From: Mesorhizobium sp. YIM 152430 | GTDB lineage: Bacteria; Pseudomonadota; Alphaproteobacteria; Rhizobiales; Rhizobiaceae | Direction of reading: 5' to 3' | Assembly (NCBI RefSeq): GCF_029210365.1 | Contig: NZ_JARGES010000001.1 | Location: 1 to 64,000 of the forward strand | Length of the DNA: 64,000 nt | Shown: positions 10,155-20,071 of the stretch, in pieces | Layout of the letters: each line of letters opens with the position of its first letter | How positions within the stretch are numbered: position 1 is the first letter of the stretch | The notes under the pieces: generated by a model | Database searches by the model: none | Told to the model about the DNA's origin: nothing | The model's input: the letters and a program-made list of their open reading frames with translations, nothing else | Position numbers and translations under genes: made by a program

Positions 10155-10191
10155 ATAAACAAAACCTATTGCCGTTCTTGCAGTGCGGCAA
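10155..10191 (-). terminator. Weak terminator-like hairpin between puuA and potF
   Basis: On the minus strand TTGCCG and CGGCAA enclose 11 bases and are followed by a T-rich stretch (TAGGTTTTGTTT). It sits in the 93-base gap between the first puuA and potF, and may attenuate read-through or insulate the two. Confidence 0.4.
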
Positions 10192-10202
10192 GCGGCGATG
10201 GA

Positions 10203-11675
10203 TCACAGATAGGTGGTGCGCTCCAGGGGCGTGATCTCGGCCCAGAAGGCGACAATCTCGGCCCGCTTCAGGTCCCGGTAGACCTTGGCGAGGAACGGCC
10301 CGAGCGCGCGGTCGGCGAAGGCGCTCTTCGCCATCAGTTGCAGCGCGTCGTCCATGTCGTCGGGCAGCATCAGCCCGTCCTCGTCATAGGCGTTGCCGTC
10401 GACCGGCGGGGGCGGCACGGCCTTGGCCTCGATGCCCTCGACCATGCCTTGGATGATGGCGGCGAGCACGAGATAGGGATTGGCGTCGGCGCCGGCGATG
10501 CGGTGCTCGACGCGGCGGTTGGTGTCGTTCGAAACCGGAATGCGTAGCGCGACCGAACGGTTGTTCTCTCCCCAGACGGCGCGCGTCGGCGCGTAGGAGC
10601 CGGGCGTGATGCGGCGAAAACCGTTCCACGTATTGATGAAGATCAGGAGCGATTCCGGCATGGTGGTGAGAAGGCCGGCGACGGCCGATTCCAGCACCTT
10701 GCGGCCGCTTGGCCCCCCGAAGACGTTCGAACCGGACGCGTCCAGCATCGAGGCGTGAACGTGCATTCCGTTGCCGGCAAATTCCAGAAAGGGCTTTGCC
10801 ATGAAGGTGGCCGTCAGCCCGTGCGCGCGGGCGCAGCCCAGCACGATGCGGCGCAGCATGATGACGTCGTCCGCCGCCTTGAGCGGATCGGAGCGGTGCT
10901 TCAGATTGACCTCGAACTGGCCGGGTGCCGCCTCCTTGATGATCGTGTCGATCGGCAGGTCCTGCGCGTCCGCAGCGTCGCGGATCATGTCGAAAAGGTC
11001 GGCATGTTCGGCAAGATCGTCGAGCCCGTACATGCGCAGCCGGTCCGGCCCGGCGGTGGCGCCGACGGGACCGGGCATCCCGTCGGTCCATTCGGTCTGC
11101 GGATCGAGCAGATAGAATTCCAGTTCGAAAGCGACCACGGGGAAGAAGCCCCTGGCGTTGACCTCGGCGATCTTCCTCTTCAAGACCTGCCGCGGGTCGG
11201 CCATGTAGGGCTCGCCCTCCGGGGTGAAGGTCTGGAGCAGTACCTGCGCGGTCTTGCGCTTGGCCCAGGGCACGATCGACAAGGTGCCGCGCGTCGCACG
11301 GCAATAGCCGTCCTGATCGCCGGTCTCGATGTGGAGCCCCGTCTCGACGACCTCGCGGCCCCATACGTCGAGGCCGTGCAGCGACATCGGGAAATTGACG
11401 CCTTCCTCGAAGGCCTTCTTCAGCGCATCGCCGGGCGCCCATTTGCCGCGCATGACGCCGTTGGGGTCGACCAGCAGGAACTCGACGGCTTCGATATCAG
11501 GATGTTCCTCGATGAAGGCGCGGTATTCGCGCTCGTGATCCGCGGAGACGAATTTGGACGCTGACGTCTCCCGCTCGGGCGGGGGGGCCGGATGGTTTGT
11601 AGATGTTTCAGGATGCGTTTCGAGGATGCCCGTTGCCGTGGGTTGCAAGATAAACCTGTCTGATTGTTGACACAT
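10203..11675 (-). CDS. puuA: Glutamine synthetase family protein, probable gamma-glutamylputrescine synthetase
   Basis: Likely ligates glutamate to putrescine (or a related amine) with ATP, the first step of the Puu polyamine-degradation route. The 490 residues carry the type I glutamine synthetase catalytic fold. The glutamate-site histidine region is GNGMHVHASM, and the C-terminal nucleotide and amine region includes NRRVEHRIAGADANPY. It lies directly upstream of potFGHI and is transcribed with it, which supports an amine substrate. The start is uncertain: the ATG at 11675 gives an extra unconserved N-terminus of about 40 residues. Another copy (18357-19790) is only about 39% alike by eye, so the two may use different amines. 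Confidence 0.75.
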   Translation of the reverse strand: MCQQSDRFILQPTATGILETHPETSTNHPAPPPERETSASKFVSADHEREYRAFIEEHPDIEAVEFLLVDPNGVMRGKWAPGDALKKAFEEGVNFPMSLHGLDVWGREVVETGLHIETGDQDGYCRATRGTLSIVPWAKRKTAQVLLQTFTPEGEPYMADPRQVLKRKIAEVNARGFFPVVAFELEFYLLDPQTEWTDGMPGPVGATAGPDRLRMYGLDDLAEHADLFDMIRDAADAQDLPIDTIIKEAAPGQFEVNLKHRSDPLKAADDVIMLRRIVLGCARAHGLTATFMAKPFLEFAGNGMHVHASMLDASGSNVFGGPSGRKVLESAVAGLLTTMPESLLIFINTWNGFRRITPGSYAPTRAVWGENNRSVALRIPVSNDTNRRVEHRIAGADANPYLVLAAIIQGMVEGIEAKAVPPPPVDGNAYDEDGLMLPDDMDDALQLMAKSAFADRALGPFLAKVYRDLKRAEIVAFWAEITPLERTTYL

Positions 11676-11729
11676 TTGACAGCCTGCCCGCCGCCCCGAG
11701 CGGAGTCAATGGGGGCGCGGCAGCGGCCG

Positions 11730-12677
11730 TCAGTTCGGCTGCTGGACGCCGGTGACGCCCGGTTTGACGGGCCGGCGCTGGCGGCGGAACTCCAGTGCGA
11801 TGTGGACGAGAAGCGCGACGAAGACGACCGCACCGCCAAGAATGGTTCGCGCCGATGGAATTTCGGCATGGGCAAGCCAGACCCAGACGGGGCCGAGCAG
11901 CGTTTCGAACGTGCCGAGCAGCGCGGCGAAGGCCGCCGGGATCAGCCGCGCCCCGGTGGCGAAGAAGGCCAGGCCGAGGCCCAGATTGAGCGCGCCGAAG
12001 GCGAAGAGGAACGCCATGTCGGGCGCCGAGACCGCGAAGACCGAGGCTTGCGTCGCGGCGAAGCTGGCCGCGATGAGCGTGCCGAGGCAGGTTGCCGGCG
12101 TCATGCGGACATGGGCATAGCGGCGCGTGATGACGGTGGCGCAGGCGAAGACCAGCGCGATCAGCACCGCGAGCCCGTCGCCGATGGGCGAGACGTTTCC
12201 GGTGAGCGAATCCGACACCATGATGGCGACGCCGATGATGACGGCGGCGATGGCGCACCAGGTTGCCAGCGAGACGCGCTCACGAAAGAGGACGAAGGCG
12301 ATGAGCGCGGCGATGAGCGGCACGCCGGCCTGCATCAGGAGCACGTTGGCGACGGTGGTGTAGGAGAGCGCGACGACGAAGGAGGTCGATGCGGTGGCGA
12401 AGCAGAAGCCGACCGCGACGCCAGGCAGGCCCATCTTGCGGAACAGGTCTCTGGTGCCGGCAAAGCCGTCCCGCCAGACCATGTAGCCGATGAGGAACGA
12501 AGCGGCCCAAAGCGAGCGCCAGAAGACGACCGTCCAGGAATCGGGCGCTTCGATATAGCGCGCGATGGCGCCGCCGAAGCTCCAGAACAGGGCGGAAAGG
12601 AAGACGAGCAGGAGCCCCACCCGCTCCTCGCGCGAGGAGACGGACGGAACGGCGGTGGCGGGCGCGACCTGCGACAT
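11730..12677 (-). CDS. DMT superfamily transporter (EamA domains)
   Basis: An inner-membrane protein of 315 residues with about ten hydrophobic segments in two EamA repeats. The first helix has the family pattern FLSALFWSFGGAIARY. EamA proteins export small metabolites such as amino acids; the substrate is unknown. It is upstream of puuA by 54 bases in the same direction, so it may belong to the polyamine operon and act on an amine or on a side product. The divergent neighbour starts about 100 bases to the right. Confidence 0.82.
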   Translation of the reverse strand: MSQVAPATAVPSVSSREERVGLLLVFLSALFWSFGGAIARYIEAPDSWTVVFWRSLWAASFLIGYMVWRDGFAGTRDLFRKMGLPGVAVGFCFATASTSFVVALSYTTVANVLLMQAGVPLIAALIAFVLFRERVSLATWCAIAAVIIGVAIMVSDSLTGNVSPIGDGLAVLIALVFACATVITRRYAHVRMTPATCLGTLIAASFAATQASVFAVSAPDMAFLFAFGALNLGLGLAFFATGARLIPAAFAALLGTFETLLGPVWVWLAHAEIPSARTILGGAVVFVALLVHIALEFRRQRRPVKPGVTGVQQPN

Positions 12678-12777
12678 GCTCGGTTTCCAAGAGACGCCGC
12701 AAACTGCGGCCTTGCCATGTAAATCGGCAAACCCGCAGATGGCGTGATCCAGCCAGTTCAGCTAATTGGCTCACTCG

Positions 12778-13365
12778 ATGCTGCTCCAATCGCGCCTCTT
12801 CCTGTTCCTGGTCCTCATGCTGCCGGCGCTCGCCATGCTGGCGCCGCTGGCGCTGGGCGCGCCGTGGCGGGTGCCGATCCGCCCGACCGGCGAGGCGGCG
12901 GCGATTCTGCTCGTCCTGGCGCTGGCGATCTCGCCCTTGAAGGCGCTGTTCGCCACCACGGCGTGGACGCGCTGGCTGGTGCGGCAAAGGCGGGCGATCG
13001 GACTTGCGGCGGCCGCCTATTCGGCCATCCATATGGTCGTGCTCACGCTGTCGGTCGGAAGCTTCGCCGACATTCTCGCCGGCATGGCCTGGGCGTCGAT
13101 GTGGACGGGCTGGGCGGCATTCGCCGCGCTTCTCGTCATGGCCGCGATTTCCAACGACCGGGCTTTGCGCGCGATGGGCCGAAGCTGGAAGGCGGTGCAG
13201 CGCCTCGCCTACCCGGCGGCGGTGCTGACGCTGGGGCACTGGCTGCTTCTGACGCGAGAGTGGACGAACGCCCTCATCTGGCTTGCGCCGCTTGCCCTCT
13301 TGCAATTGGCGCGGCTGGCGAAGAGTTTGCGCGCCAGGAATTCAAATGAGAGGACGAAACGATGA
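12778..13365 (+). CDS. Ferric-reductase-like / MsrQ-type transmembrane protein
   Basis: A 195-residue integral membrane protein with about six helices. It has histidines placed as heme-ligand candidates in the helices starting YSAIHMVV and TLGHWLLL, as in the ferric reductase-like transmembrane domain and MsrQ. It may pass electrons from a quinone or flavin to an unseen partner; no msrP is present here. Its stop codon overlaps the next gene's start (ATGA), coupling it to an NADPH:quinone-reductase-like protein, a plausible electron source. A TTG at 12766 is an alternative start. Neither start has a strong ribosome-binding site. Confidence 0.6.
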   Translation: MLLQSRLFLFLVLMLPALAMLAPLALGAPWRVPIRPTGEAAAILLVLALAISPLKALFATTAWTRWLVRQRRAIGLAAAAYSAIHMVVLTLSVGSFADILAGMAWASMWTGWAAFAALLVMAAISNDRALRAMGRSWKAVQRLAYPAAVLTLGHWLLLTREWTNALIWLAPLALLQLARLAKSLRARNSNERTKR

Positions 13366-14339
13366 AGGCTGGCTGGTACGAGAAGAACGGCGAGGCGCGG
13401 GATGTGCTGGTGGTCGGCGACATGGAGACGCCGAAGCCGGCCGCCGGGGAGGTGCTCGTCCGGCTGAAAGCCTCCGGCGTCAACCCGTCCGACGTGAAGA
13501 GCCGCCGCGGCCGACCGCTGATCGCGCCGCGCATCATTCCGCATTCGGACGGCGCCGGCATCGTCGAGGCTGTCGGAGACGGCGTCGATGCGGGCCGCAT
13601 CGGCGAGCGGGTCTGGACCTGGAACGGCCAGTGGAAGCGGCCGTTCGGCACGGCGGCGGAGTATATCGCGCTGCCTTCCGCGCAGGCCGTGCGGCTGCCG
13701 GGTAGCATCGATTTCGACGCAGGCGCCTGCATGGGCATTCCGGGCCTGACCGCGCTCCATGCGGTGAAGCTGCACGGCGACGTTTCGGGCAAGACGCTGC
13801 TGGTGACGGGTGCGGCGGCGGCGGTGGGGCACTACGCCGTGCAGATGGCCAAGGCCGCCGGCGCGCGCGTGATCGGCACCGCCTCGCCCGCCCGGCGCGA
13901 CCATGCGCTTTCGGCCGGATGCGATGCGGTGATCGACTATCGCAGCGAGAACGTCGCGGCTCGGGTCAAGGAACTGACCGGCGGCAAGGGCGCCGACGGC
14001 ATTATCGACATGGATTTTTCCTCGACCGCAGCGCTTTTGCCCGGCGGCGTGCTCGCGCAGCACGGCAAGTTCGTGTGCTACGGCTCCAACGTCGCCGGCG
14101 ACGTGTCGGTGGCTTTCCCGGCGTTGCTCTGGGGGAGCCTGTCGCTTCAGTTCTTCGTCGTCTACGAACTGACGGCACAGGAGCGCGCCGCGCGGCTGCG
14201 GGAACTGGGCGAGATGCTTGAAGCGGGAATTCTGAAGCACACGATCGGTGCCACGTACGGACTCGACGAGATCGTCGCCGCGCATGAGGCGGTGGAGGCC
14301 GGCAAGGTGACGGGCAACGTGGTGTTGCGGACGGGGTGA
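13362..14339 (+). CDS. MDR-family NADPH:quinone oxidoreductase
   Basis: A 325-residue medium-chain dehydrogenase/reductase without the structural-zinc cysteine cluster, as in zeta-crystallin/quinone reductases. The N-terminal GroES-like half includes the SGVNPSDVK motif. The Rossmann half starts around residue 145 with LLVTGAAAAVGHYAVQ; the glycine pattern fits NADP(H) binding. It would reduce quinones or enones in the cytoplasm. It is translationally coupled to the preceding ferric-reductase-like protein by ATGA. It converges on the ScfR gene with a 72-base gap. Confidence 0.83.
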   Translation: MKAGWYEKNGEARDVLVVGDMETPKPAAGEVLVRLKASGVNPSDVKSRRGRPLIAPRIIPHSDGAGIVEAVGDGVDAGRIGERVWTWNGQWKRPFGTAAEYIALPSAQAVRLPGSIDFDAGACMGIPGLTALHAVKLHGDVSGKTLLVTGAAAAVGHYAVQMAKAAGARVIGTASPARRDHALSAGCDAVIDYRSENVAARVKELTGGKGADGIIDMDFSSTAALLPGGVLAQHGKFVCYGSNVAGDVSVAFPALLWGSLSLQFFVVYELTAQERAARLRELGEMLEAGILKHTIGATYGLDEIVAAHEAVEAGKVTGNVVLRTG

Positions 14340-14411
14340 GCAACGCTCGCAATTCGCAACGCGGAGCATGTGGTGAACCCCAGGCGCAATATCGGCGCGG
14401 TCATCGACTGA

Positions 14412-15845
14412 TCACTGAAAATCGAACGCGCTCAGTCCCGTCACCATTTCGTCCAACCCTAAGGGGCGGGTGACGGGGGGTTCGGCGCGGGAGAGGCAGC
14501 CGGTACGCTCGCACAGGCGGCAGGCGGGGCCGACCGGGACGGCGGCGAGCGGTTGCTTGCCCGATCCGGGCTGGGCGGGGAGTGCGACCGCGTAGACGAG
14601 GTCGTCCTTGAAGCCGATGTCGCAGCCGATCAAGATCGCGGTGCGGCGCGGGCGCTCGGCGAAGGCGCCTTGCGGGCCTTCCAGCGTGCGGCAGATCGTC
14701 AGGAATTCCGCGCCGTCGGGCATCTCGACCGCCTCGACGAATATCTGCCCCGGCTGGCCGAAGGCGGCATGGACGGCGAGCTTGGGACAGGCGCCGCCGA
14801 AGCGGGCCTGCGGAAATCCTTGAGCACCGGCGCGGCGGAAGCGGTTTCCGGCATGGTCGACCTCCAGCATGAAGAAGGGCACGCCCGGCTGCGTGGCGCG
14901 GCCGAGCATGGTGAGGCGGTTCGCCGCCTGCTCGAAGGAGACGCCGAAACGCGAGCGCAGCACGTCGATGTCGTAGCGGGCGCGGACGGCTGCGGCGTGG
15001 AAAGCCTGATAGGGCATCATCAGTGCGTGGGCGGCGTAGCGGGCGAGTTCGAACCTTGCGAGGCGGCGGGCCTCGTCGGTCGACAGCTTCAGCGCCTGCA
15101 CCTCGGCCGCGATGACGACGTTCATGCGGATGAGGCAGGCTTCCATCGCCACTTCGCGCAACTGGTCGAAGGGCGAAAGGCGCTCGGAAATGAAGAGGCG
15201 CTGGGAGTGGCGATCGTAGCGGCGGCGCCAGTTGGGCATGGTCGCGACCGGCAGCACCTTGACGACGATGCCGTATTCGCGGCGCAGCCATTCCTTCAGC
15301 GCCGGCAGAAGCTCCTCGCCGCCGAGCAGCTTGTTGAAAGCCTCCGCCTCGTCCTCGATCTTCGGAAAGTGGTTCGCACGGCGCTCGAGCACCTCGCGCA
15401 CCTCGTCGATCGGCAGGCGGGCGGCGGAGATGGTGGCACGGCCCTCGCGCGCGAGCAGATCCGACAGGTCCGACAGGCGCTCGGCCTGCTCGCGATAGGC
15501 GCGGTAGAGCTTGACGACGGCAGCCGACGCGTTGGGCGCGCCTTCGGCGAGCTCGATCAGTTCCTGGTCGCCGGGCAGTTCGCCGGCCAGAAGCGGATCG
15601 GCGAAAGCCTCGCGAAGAGCCGTGACCGCGCCCGCCCCCTCGCCCTGCAATTCGTCCGGCTCGATCTTGAAGACGGAGGCGAGCTTGAGGATCAGTTGCA
15701 CCGTCAGCGGCCGCTGGTTGCGCTCGATGAGATTCAGATAGGACGGCGAGATGCCGAGCGCCTCGGCCATCGCCGTCTGGGTCAGGCCCTTGCCGTTGCG
15801 GATGCGGCGGATGCGGGGCCCGGCGAAGATCTTCTGGTCGGCCAT
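14412..15845 (-). CDS. ScfR-type short-chain fatty acyl transcriptional regulator
   Basis: A 477-residue DNA-binding regulator. Residues about 10-65 form an XRE-type helix-turn-helix (LTQTAMAEALGISPSYLNLI). The middle resembles the IrrE/ImmA peptidase fold but I do not see an intact HExxH. The C-terminus has the CRLCERTGC cysteine cluster characteristic of the ScfR/RamB family. RamB-type proteins sense acyl-CoA status and control acetate and glyoxylate-cycle genes. The divergent neighbour here is isocitrate lyase, its expected target. The ATG at 15845 follows GAAGG; an upstream in-frame ATG is less well placed. A possible promoter (TTGACC, 17 bp, TGTAAA at 15882-15910) overlaps the TTTACA repeats, suggesting autoregulation. 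Confidence 0.85.
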   Translation of the reverse strand: MADQKIFAGPRIRRIRNGKGLTQTAMAEALGISPSYLNLIERNQRPLTVQLILKLASVFKIEPDELQGEGAGAVTALREAFADPLLAGELPGDQELIELAEGAPNASAAVVKLYRAYREQAERLSDLSDLLAREGRATISAARLPIDEVREVLERRANHFPKIEDEAEAFNKLLGGEELLPALKEWLRREYGIVVKVLPVATMPNWRRRYDRHSQRLFISERLSPFDQLREVAMEACLIRMNVVIAAEVQALKLSTDEARRLARFELARYAAHALMMPYQAFHAAAVRARYDIDVLRSRFGVSFEQAANRLTMLGRATQPGVPFFMLEVDHAGNRFRRAGAQGFPQARFGGACPKLAVHAAFGQPGQIFVEAVEMPDGAEFLTICRTLEGPQGAFAERPRRTAILIGCDIGFKDDLVYAVALPAQPGSGKQPLAAVPVGPACRLCERTGCLSRAEPPVTRPLGLDEMVTGLSAFDFQ

Positions 15846-15880
15846 TGACAGCGCCTTCACAACGGATGCCGGTTGACAAT

Positions 15881-16029
15881 TTTTACAAATTTACACGGCT
15901 TACAGGTCAAGATCAACACAGCATGACCCGATTGGAATTCAGCTTTTGCGCAATTTTCTCGTTCTCTTTCGCAGCGCAATGTAAATCCGAAACAGCACCG
16001 CAACCGAAAGGTTCGGCACCTGATTTACA
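15881..16029. promoter_or_regulatory. Candidate ScfR operators between scfR and aceA
   Basis: The 198-base divergent region carries repeated TTTACA elements. Two direct copies are at 15882-15887 and 15890-15895. A separated inverted pair is TGTAAATC (15980-15987) and GATTTACA (16022-16029), the second overlapping the isocitrate lyase ribosome-binding region. The repetition is seen directly; binding by ScfR is inferred from gene order. Confidence 0.45.
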
Positions 16030-16043
16030 CAGTGGAGAAAGCC

Positions 16044-17333
<1,290 letters not shown>

Positions 17334-17341
17334 CAAATCGT

Positions 17342-17363
17342 GGGCGGCGGAAAACTGCCGCCC
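17342..17363 (+). terminator. Hairpin after aceA
   Basis: GGGCGGC and GCCGCCC enclose 8 bases, followed by TTCCCTTCTC. It may partially terminate aceA transcription or protect its 3' end before the small downstream gene. Confidence 0.5.
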
Positions 17364-17390
17364 TTCCCTTCTCACCCAGGAGACACGGAC

Positions 17391-17627
17391 ATGACACCGA
17401 ACACACGCGTCAAGGAACGGGCCGAGGAACAGTCGTCGGCCATGAATGCGGACCAGCAGGCGGTCATCCGCATGGTGGCAAACGACCTCCACCGCCTCAA
17501 CCAGTCGGTGATGAAGGCGGTCGAGGCCGGCGTTTCCGTCGAACTGGTGCGCTCGGCACGCCACCATGGCGGCGAGGGAAACTGGGGCGACCTGCTCATC
17601 CCGGTCGTCGTCACCAAGGGCAATTGA
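17391..17627 (+). CDS. Small conserved-looking protein downstream of aceA
   Basis: A 78-residue soluble protein, mostly helical by composition, with no signal peptide or membrane segment. It starts at an ATG with a strong CAGGAG eight bases upstream. The middle contains VANDLHRLNQSVMKAVEAG and the C-terminus is a short hydrophobic strand (LLIPVVVTKG). I do not recognise a named family. Its position directly after isocitrate lyase, separated only by a hairpin, suggests co-expression with glyoxylate metabolism. A strong GC-rich stem-loop follows. Confidence 0.65.
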   Translation: MTPNTRVKERAEEQSSAMNADQQAVIRMVANDLHRLNQSVMKAVEAGVSVELVRSARHHGGEGNWGDLLIPVVVTKGN

Positions 17628-17645
17628 CGCACAAAGCGCCCATCC

Positions 17646-17670
17646 CGCGCGGGCCCGACCGGCCCGCGCG
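17646..17670 (+). terminator. Strong GC-rich stem-loop
   Basis: CGCGCGGGCC and GGCCCGCGCG form a perfect 10-bp stem with a 5-base loop, with only a short AT-rich tail (CATCGCATTT). It is the probable end of the aceA transcript. Confidence 0.5.
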
Positions 17671-17743
17671 CATCGCATTTAAGGAAATCTTTGCCACTGA
17701 CGACCTTGTAACCTGAAATTGCAGGTCCACCTGACGCAACCCG

Positions 17744-17772
17744 TTGACATGCATCCGCAATCGACCACTATC
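17744..17772 (+). promoter_or_regulatory. Candidate sigma-70 promoter for the receiver-like gene
   Basis: TTGACA at 17744-17749 is followed after 17 bases by ACTATC at 17767-17772, a fair fit to the alphaproteobacterial housekeeping pattern. It lies about 30 bases before the first start codon of the receiver-like gene. Confidence 0.35.
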
Positions 17773-17798
17773 GACATGCCGGTTGCAACCGGCACGGG

Positions 17799-18290
17799 AT
17801 GGTTCGAATCGGGCGGTGGCGGATGCAAGGGACTGACGGCAACAATCTTCCTCCCGAACGGCCAGGGTTCACGCCAGCCATGATGGGTCACGGACTCGAT
17901 GGCACTCTGGTCCAGATCGTCAGTTCCGCCCACGTAAACGCACTCGTCGTCTCCAGGATCGTGGAGCGCTGTGGATTGAAAGCCTTCTCCACCGGCGTCA
18001 GTGACGCCTTGACCCGATATCGCGAGCGCCTTCCCGGAATGGTGATTCTCGACGGTGGGGCGACGAACCGCGAATGCGACGATCTGCTCGATGCCCTTCT
18101 GACCAGCGCCTGCGCGCTGAAAGGCCGGCCCGGCATCCTGTTTGTCGCAAGCCGGCATTTGAGCGAAGACGAAGAGGCCGAGCTTGGTCCGCCGGACGCC
18201 GTGGTGGCAAAGCCGATCATGCCCGAATCGCTTCAGCCCGCGATCCGCCATCTGGCCGGGCGCATCGCACAGGCCGCGCCGCGAAGCTGA
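17799..18290 (+). CDS. Degenerate receiver-domain (CheY-like) protein
   Basis: A 163-residue protein whose central part resembles a response-regulator receiver. It has a beta-strand ending in a possible phospho-acceptor aspartate (MVILDGG), a beta-5 strand with lysine (VVAKPIMP), and the expected helix spacing. The acidic pair normally found after the first strand is not evident (IVSSAHVNALVV instead), so phosphorylation may not occur. There is no output domain. Start choice is uncertain: ATG at 17799, or 17823 close to a G-rich stretch. It precedes the second puuA in the same direction and could regulate nitrogen or amine use by protein contact, which is speculation. Confidence 0.5.
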   Translation: MVRIGRWRMQGTDGNNLPPERPGFTPAMMGHGLDGTLVQIVSSAHVNALVVSRIVERCGLKAFSTGVSDALTRYRERLPGMVILDGGATNRECDDLLDALLTSACALKGRPGILFVASRHLSEDEEAELGPPDAVVAKPIMPESLQPAIRHLAGRIAQAAPRS

Positions 18291-18356
18291 CCACCCTTCC
18301 AATCGCGGCGCTCCGGTGGCTATAATGCGGCCACTTTCAACGACTTCTGGTGATTG

Positions 18357-19790
18357 ATGCCTGCCCCCAAAAAGCAAGACCGCGCGGCCCCCAAGGCATC
18401 GCGGACGCGCACTCCCCAATTCATGCAGAACCTTCGCGGCGTGAAGAACTGGAAAGAGGCGGGCGGCTGGCTCGAATGGCGCGGCATCGAGGACATCGAG
18501 TGCATCACCCCCGACCAGGCGGGCGTGGCGCGCGGCAAGATGATGCCGTCGAAGAAGTTCACCTCCAACACATCGCTCGCCCTGCCTTCGGCCGTCTTCA
18601 TGACGACGATCTCGGGCCGCTATCCCGAAGACGGCAACGGCTTCGTCTACCCGGAAGACGATGGCGACCTGAAGCTTCTGCCGGATCTTTCGACGCTGTC
18701 GGTCGTGCCGTGGGAAAGCGACCCGACGGCGCAGGTGATCTGCGACCTCGTTCACCAGGACGGGCGGATGGTGGAATTCACGCCGCGCAACGTGCTGCGG
18801 CGCGTGGTGGAAGCCTATGAACGCAACGGGCTGAAGCCGGTCGTCGCGCCGGAAATCGAATTCTATCTCGTGCGCAAGAACCCGGACCCCGACTATCCGC
18901 TGGTGCCGCCGATCGGCCGTTCGGGCCGCGCGATCGCGGGCGGACAGGGCTATTCCATCGCCGGCGTCAACGAGTTCGACGAACTGATCGACGACATCTA
19001 CCACTTCTCCGAAATCCAGGGTCTGGAGATCGACACGCTGATCCACGAGGAAGGCGCGGGCCAGCTCGAGATCAATCTGCGTCACGGTGACCCGGTGGAA
19101 CTTGCCGACCAGGTGTTCCTGTTCAAGCGCACGATCCGCGAGGCGGCGCTGAAGCACGAGACCTATGCGACCTTCATGGCCAAGCCGATCCAGGGCCAGC
19201 CGGGCTCGGCGATGCACATCCACCAGTCGATCGTCGACACCAAGACGGGCCGCAACGTTTTCACCAACGAGGATGGTTCGGAGACCGACACGTTCTACAA
19301 TTTCATCGGCGGATTGCAGCGACACATTCCCAATGCACTCGTCATGCTGGCGCCTTACGTCAATTCCTACCGGCGGCTGACGCAGGCGTCCGCCGCTCCG
19401 GTCAACACGCGCTGGGGCTACGACAACCGCACGACGGCGTTTCGCGTGCCGCGCTCGGATTCGGCCTCGCGGCGCGTCGAAAACCGCATCCCCTCTTCCG
19501 ACGCCAACCCCTATCTGGCGCTCGCCGCCTCGCTCGCCTGCGGGCTGATCGGAATATTGCGCGAGACGAAATGCGACGCGCCGACCGGATCGAGCGTCAA
19601 CGAGGACGAGATCGAGCTGCCGCGCGGGCTGCTCGAGGCGGTCGAGCTCTTCGAGGGCGACGATGATCTCCAGGGCATTTTGGGCGAGCAGTTCATCTCG
19701 ACCTATGCGGCGATCAAGAAGGCCGAGTTCGAGACCTTCATGGAAGTGATCAGCCCATGGGAGCGCGAGTATCTGTTGTTGAATGTGTAG
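18357..19790 (+). CDS. puuA: Glutamine synthetase family protein, probable gamma-glutamylputrescine synthetase (second copy)
   Basis: A second gamma-glutamylamine-synthetase-like enzyme, 477 residues. It has type I glutamine synthetase landmarks: EIEFYLV for metal binding, GQPGSAMHIHQS near the glutamate site, and NTRWGYDNRTTAFRVP followed by RRVENRIPSSDANPY in the C-terminal half. It is followed by puuB, so the pair would convert putrescine to gamma-glutamyl-aminobutyraldehyde. ATG at 18357 is chosen over the TTG three bases earlier. A perfect TATAAT at 18321-18326 could be its -10 element, without a convincing -35. A toxin-antitoxin remnant separates it from puuB. Confidence 0.83.
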   Translation: MPAPKKQDRAAPKASRTRTPQFMQNLRGVKNWKEAGGWLEWRGIEDIECITPDQAGVARGKMMPSKKFTSNTSLALPSAVFMTTISGRYPEDGNGFVYPEDDGDLKLLPDLSTLSVVPWESDPTAQVICDLVHQDGRMVEFTPRNVLRRVVEAYERNGLKPVVAPEIEFYLVRKNPDPDYPLVPPIGRSGRAIAGGQGYSIAGVNEFDELIDDIYHFSEIQGLEIDTLIHEEGAGQLEINLRHGDPVELADQVFLFKRTIREAALKHETYATFMAKPIQGQPGSAMHIHQSIVDTKTGRNVFTNEDGSETDTFYNFIGGLQRHIPNALVMLAPYVNSYRRLTQASAAPVNTRWGYDNRTTAFRVPRSDSASRRVENRIPSSDANPYLALAASLACGLIGILRETKCDAPTGSSVNEDEIELPRGLLEAVELFEGDDDLQGILGEQFISTYAAIKKAEFETFMEVISPWEREYLLLNV

Positions 19791-19834
19791 AGACGGCATG
19801 GCACGTTCGGGCATCTCATGGTGAAGATGGTTCG

Positions 19835-20071
19835 ATGAACATCGAGGTCGATATCAAAGCCGATACGAGGCGGCGCGTGGCGGCGATCGCGAAGCGAACC
19901 GGTCTCTCCGAATCGCAGATCATCGCCGAGGCGCTGGAGCAAGGCCATTCGCTCGAATGGCAGGAGCGCTTCGCCGACAAGGTGGCCGCCGGAATCAAGG
20001 CTGCCGACAGTGGGGAATTCGCCTCCGAAGCGGATCTCGAGCGTGTGCGCAGCAAGTATCGCGACGCGTGA
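19835..20071 (+). CDS. ParD/CopG-type ribbon-helix-helix antitoxin
   Basis: A 78-residue protein with the ribbon-helix-helix pattern of type II antitoxins. A short strand (IEVDIKADTRRRV) leads to helices including LSESQIIAEALEQG, then a C-terminal toxin-binding tail ending DLERVRSKYRDA. Antitoxins of this type bind DNA to repress their own operon and neutralise a ParE/RelE toxin. The reading frame is intact. Its stop overlaps the GTG of the toxin gene (GTGA at 20068-20071), the usual coupling. It is located between puuA and puuB, an odd place for such a module. Confidence 0.75.
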   Translation: MNIEVDIKADTRRRVAAIAKRTGLSESQIIAEALEQGHSLEWQERFADKVAAGIKAADSGEFASEADLERVRSKYRDA

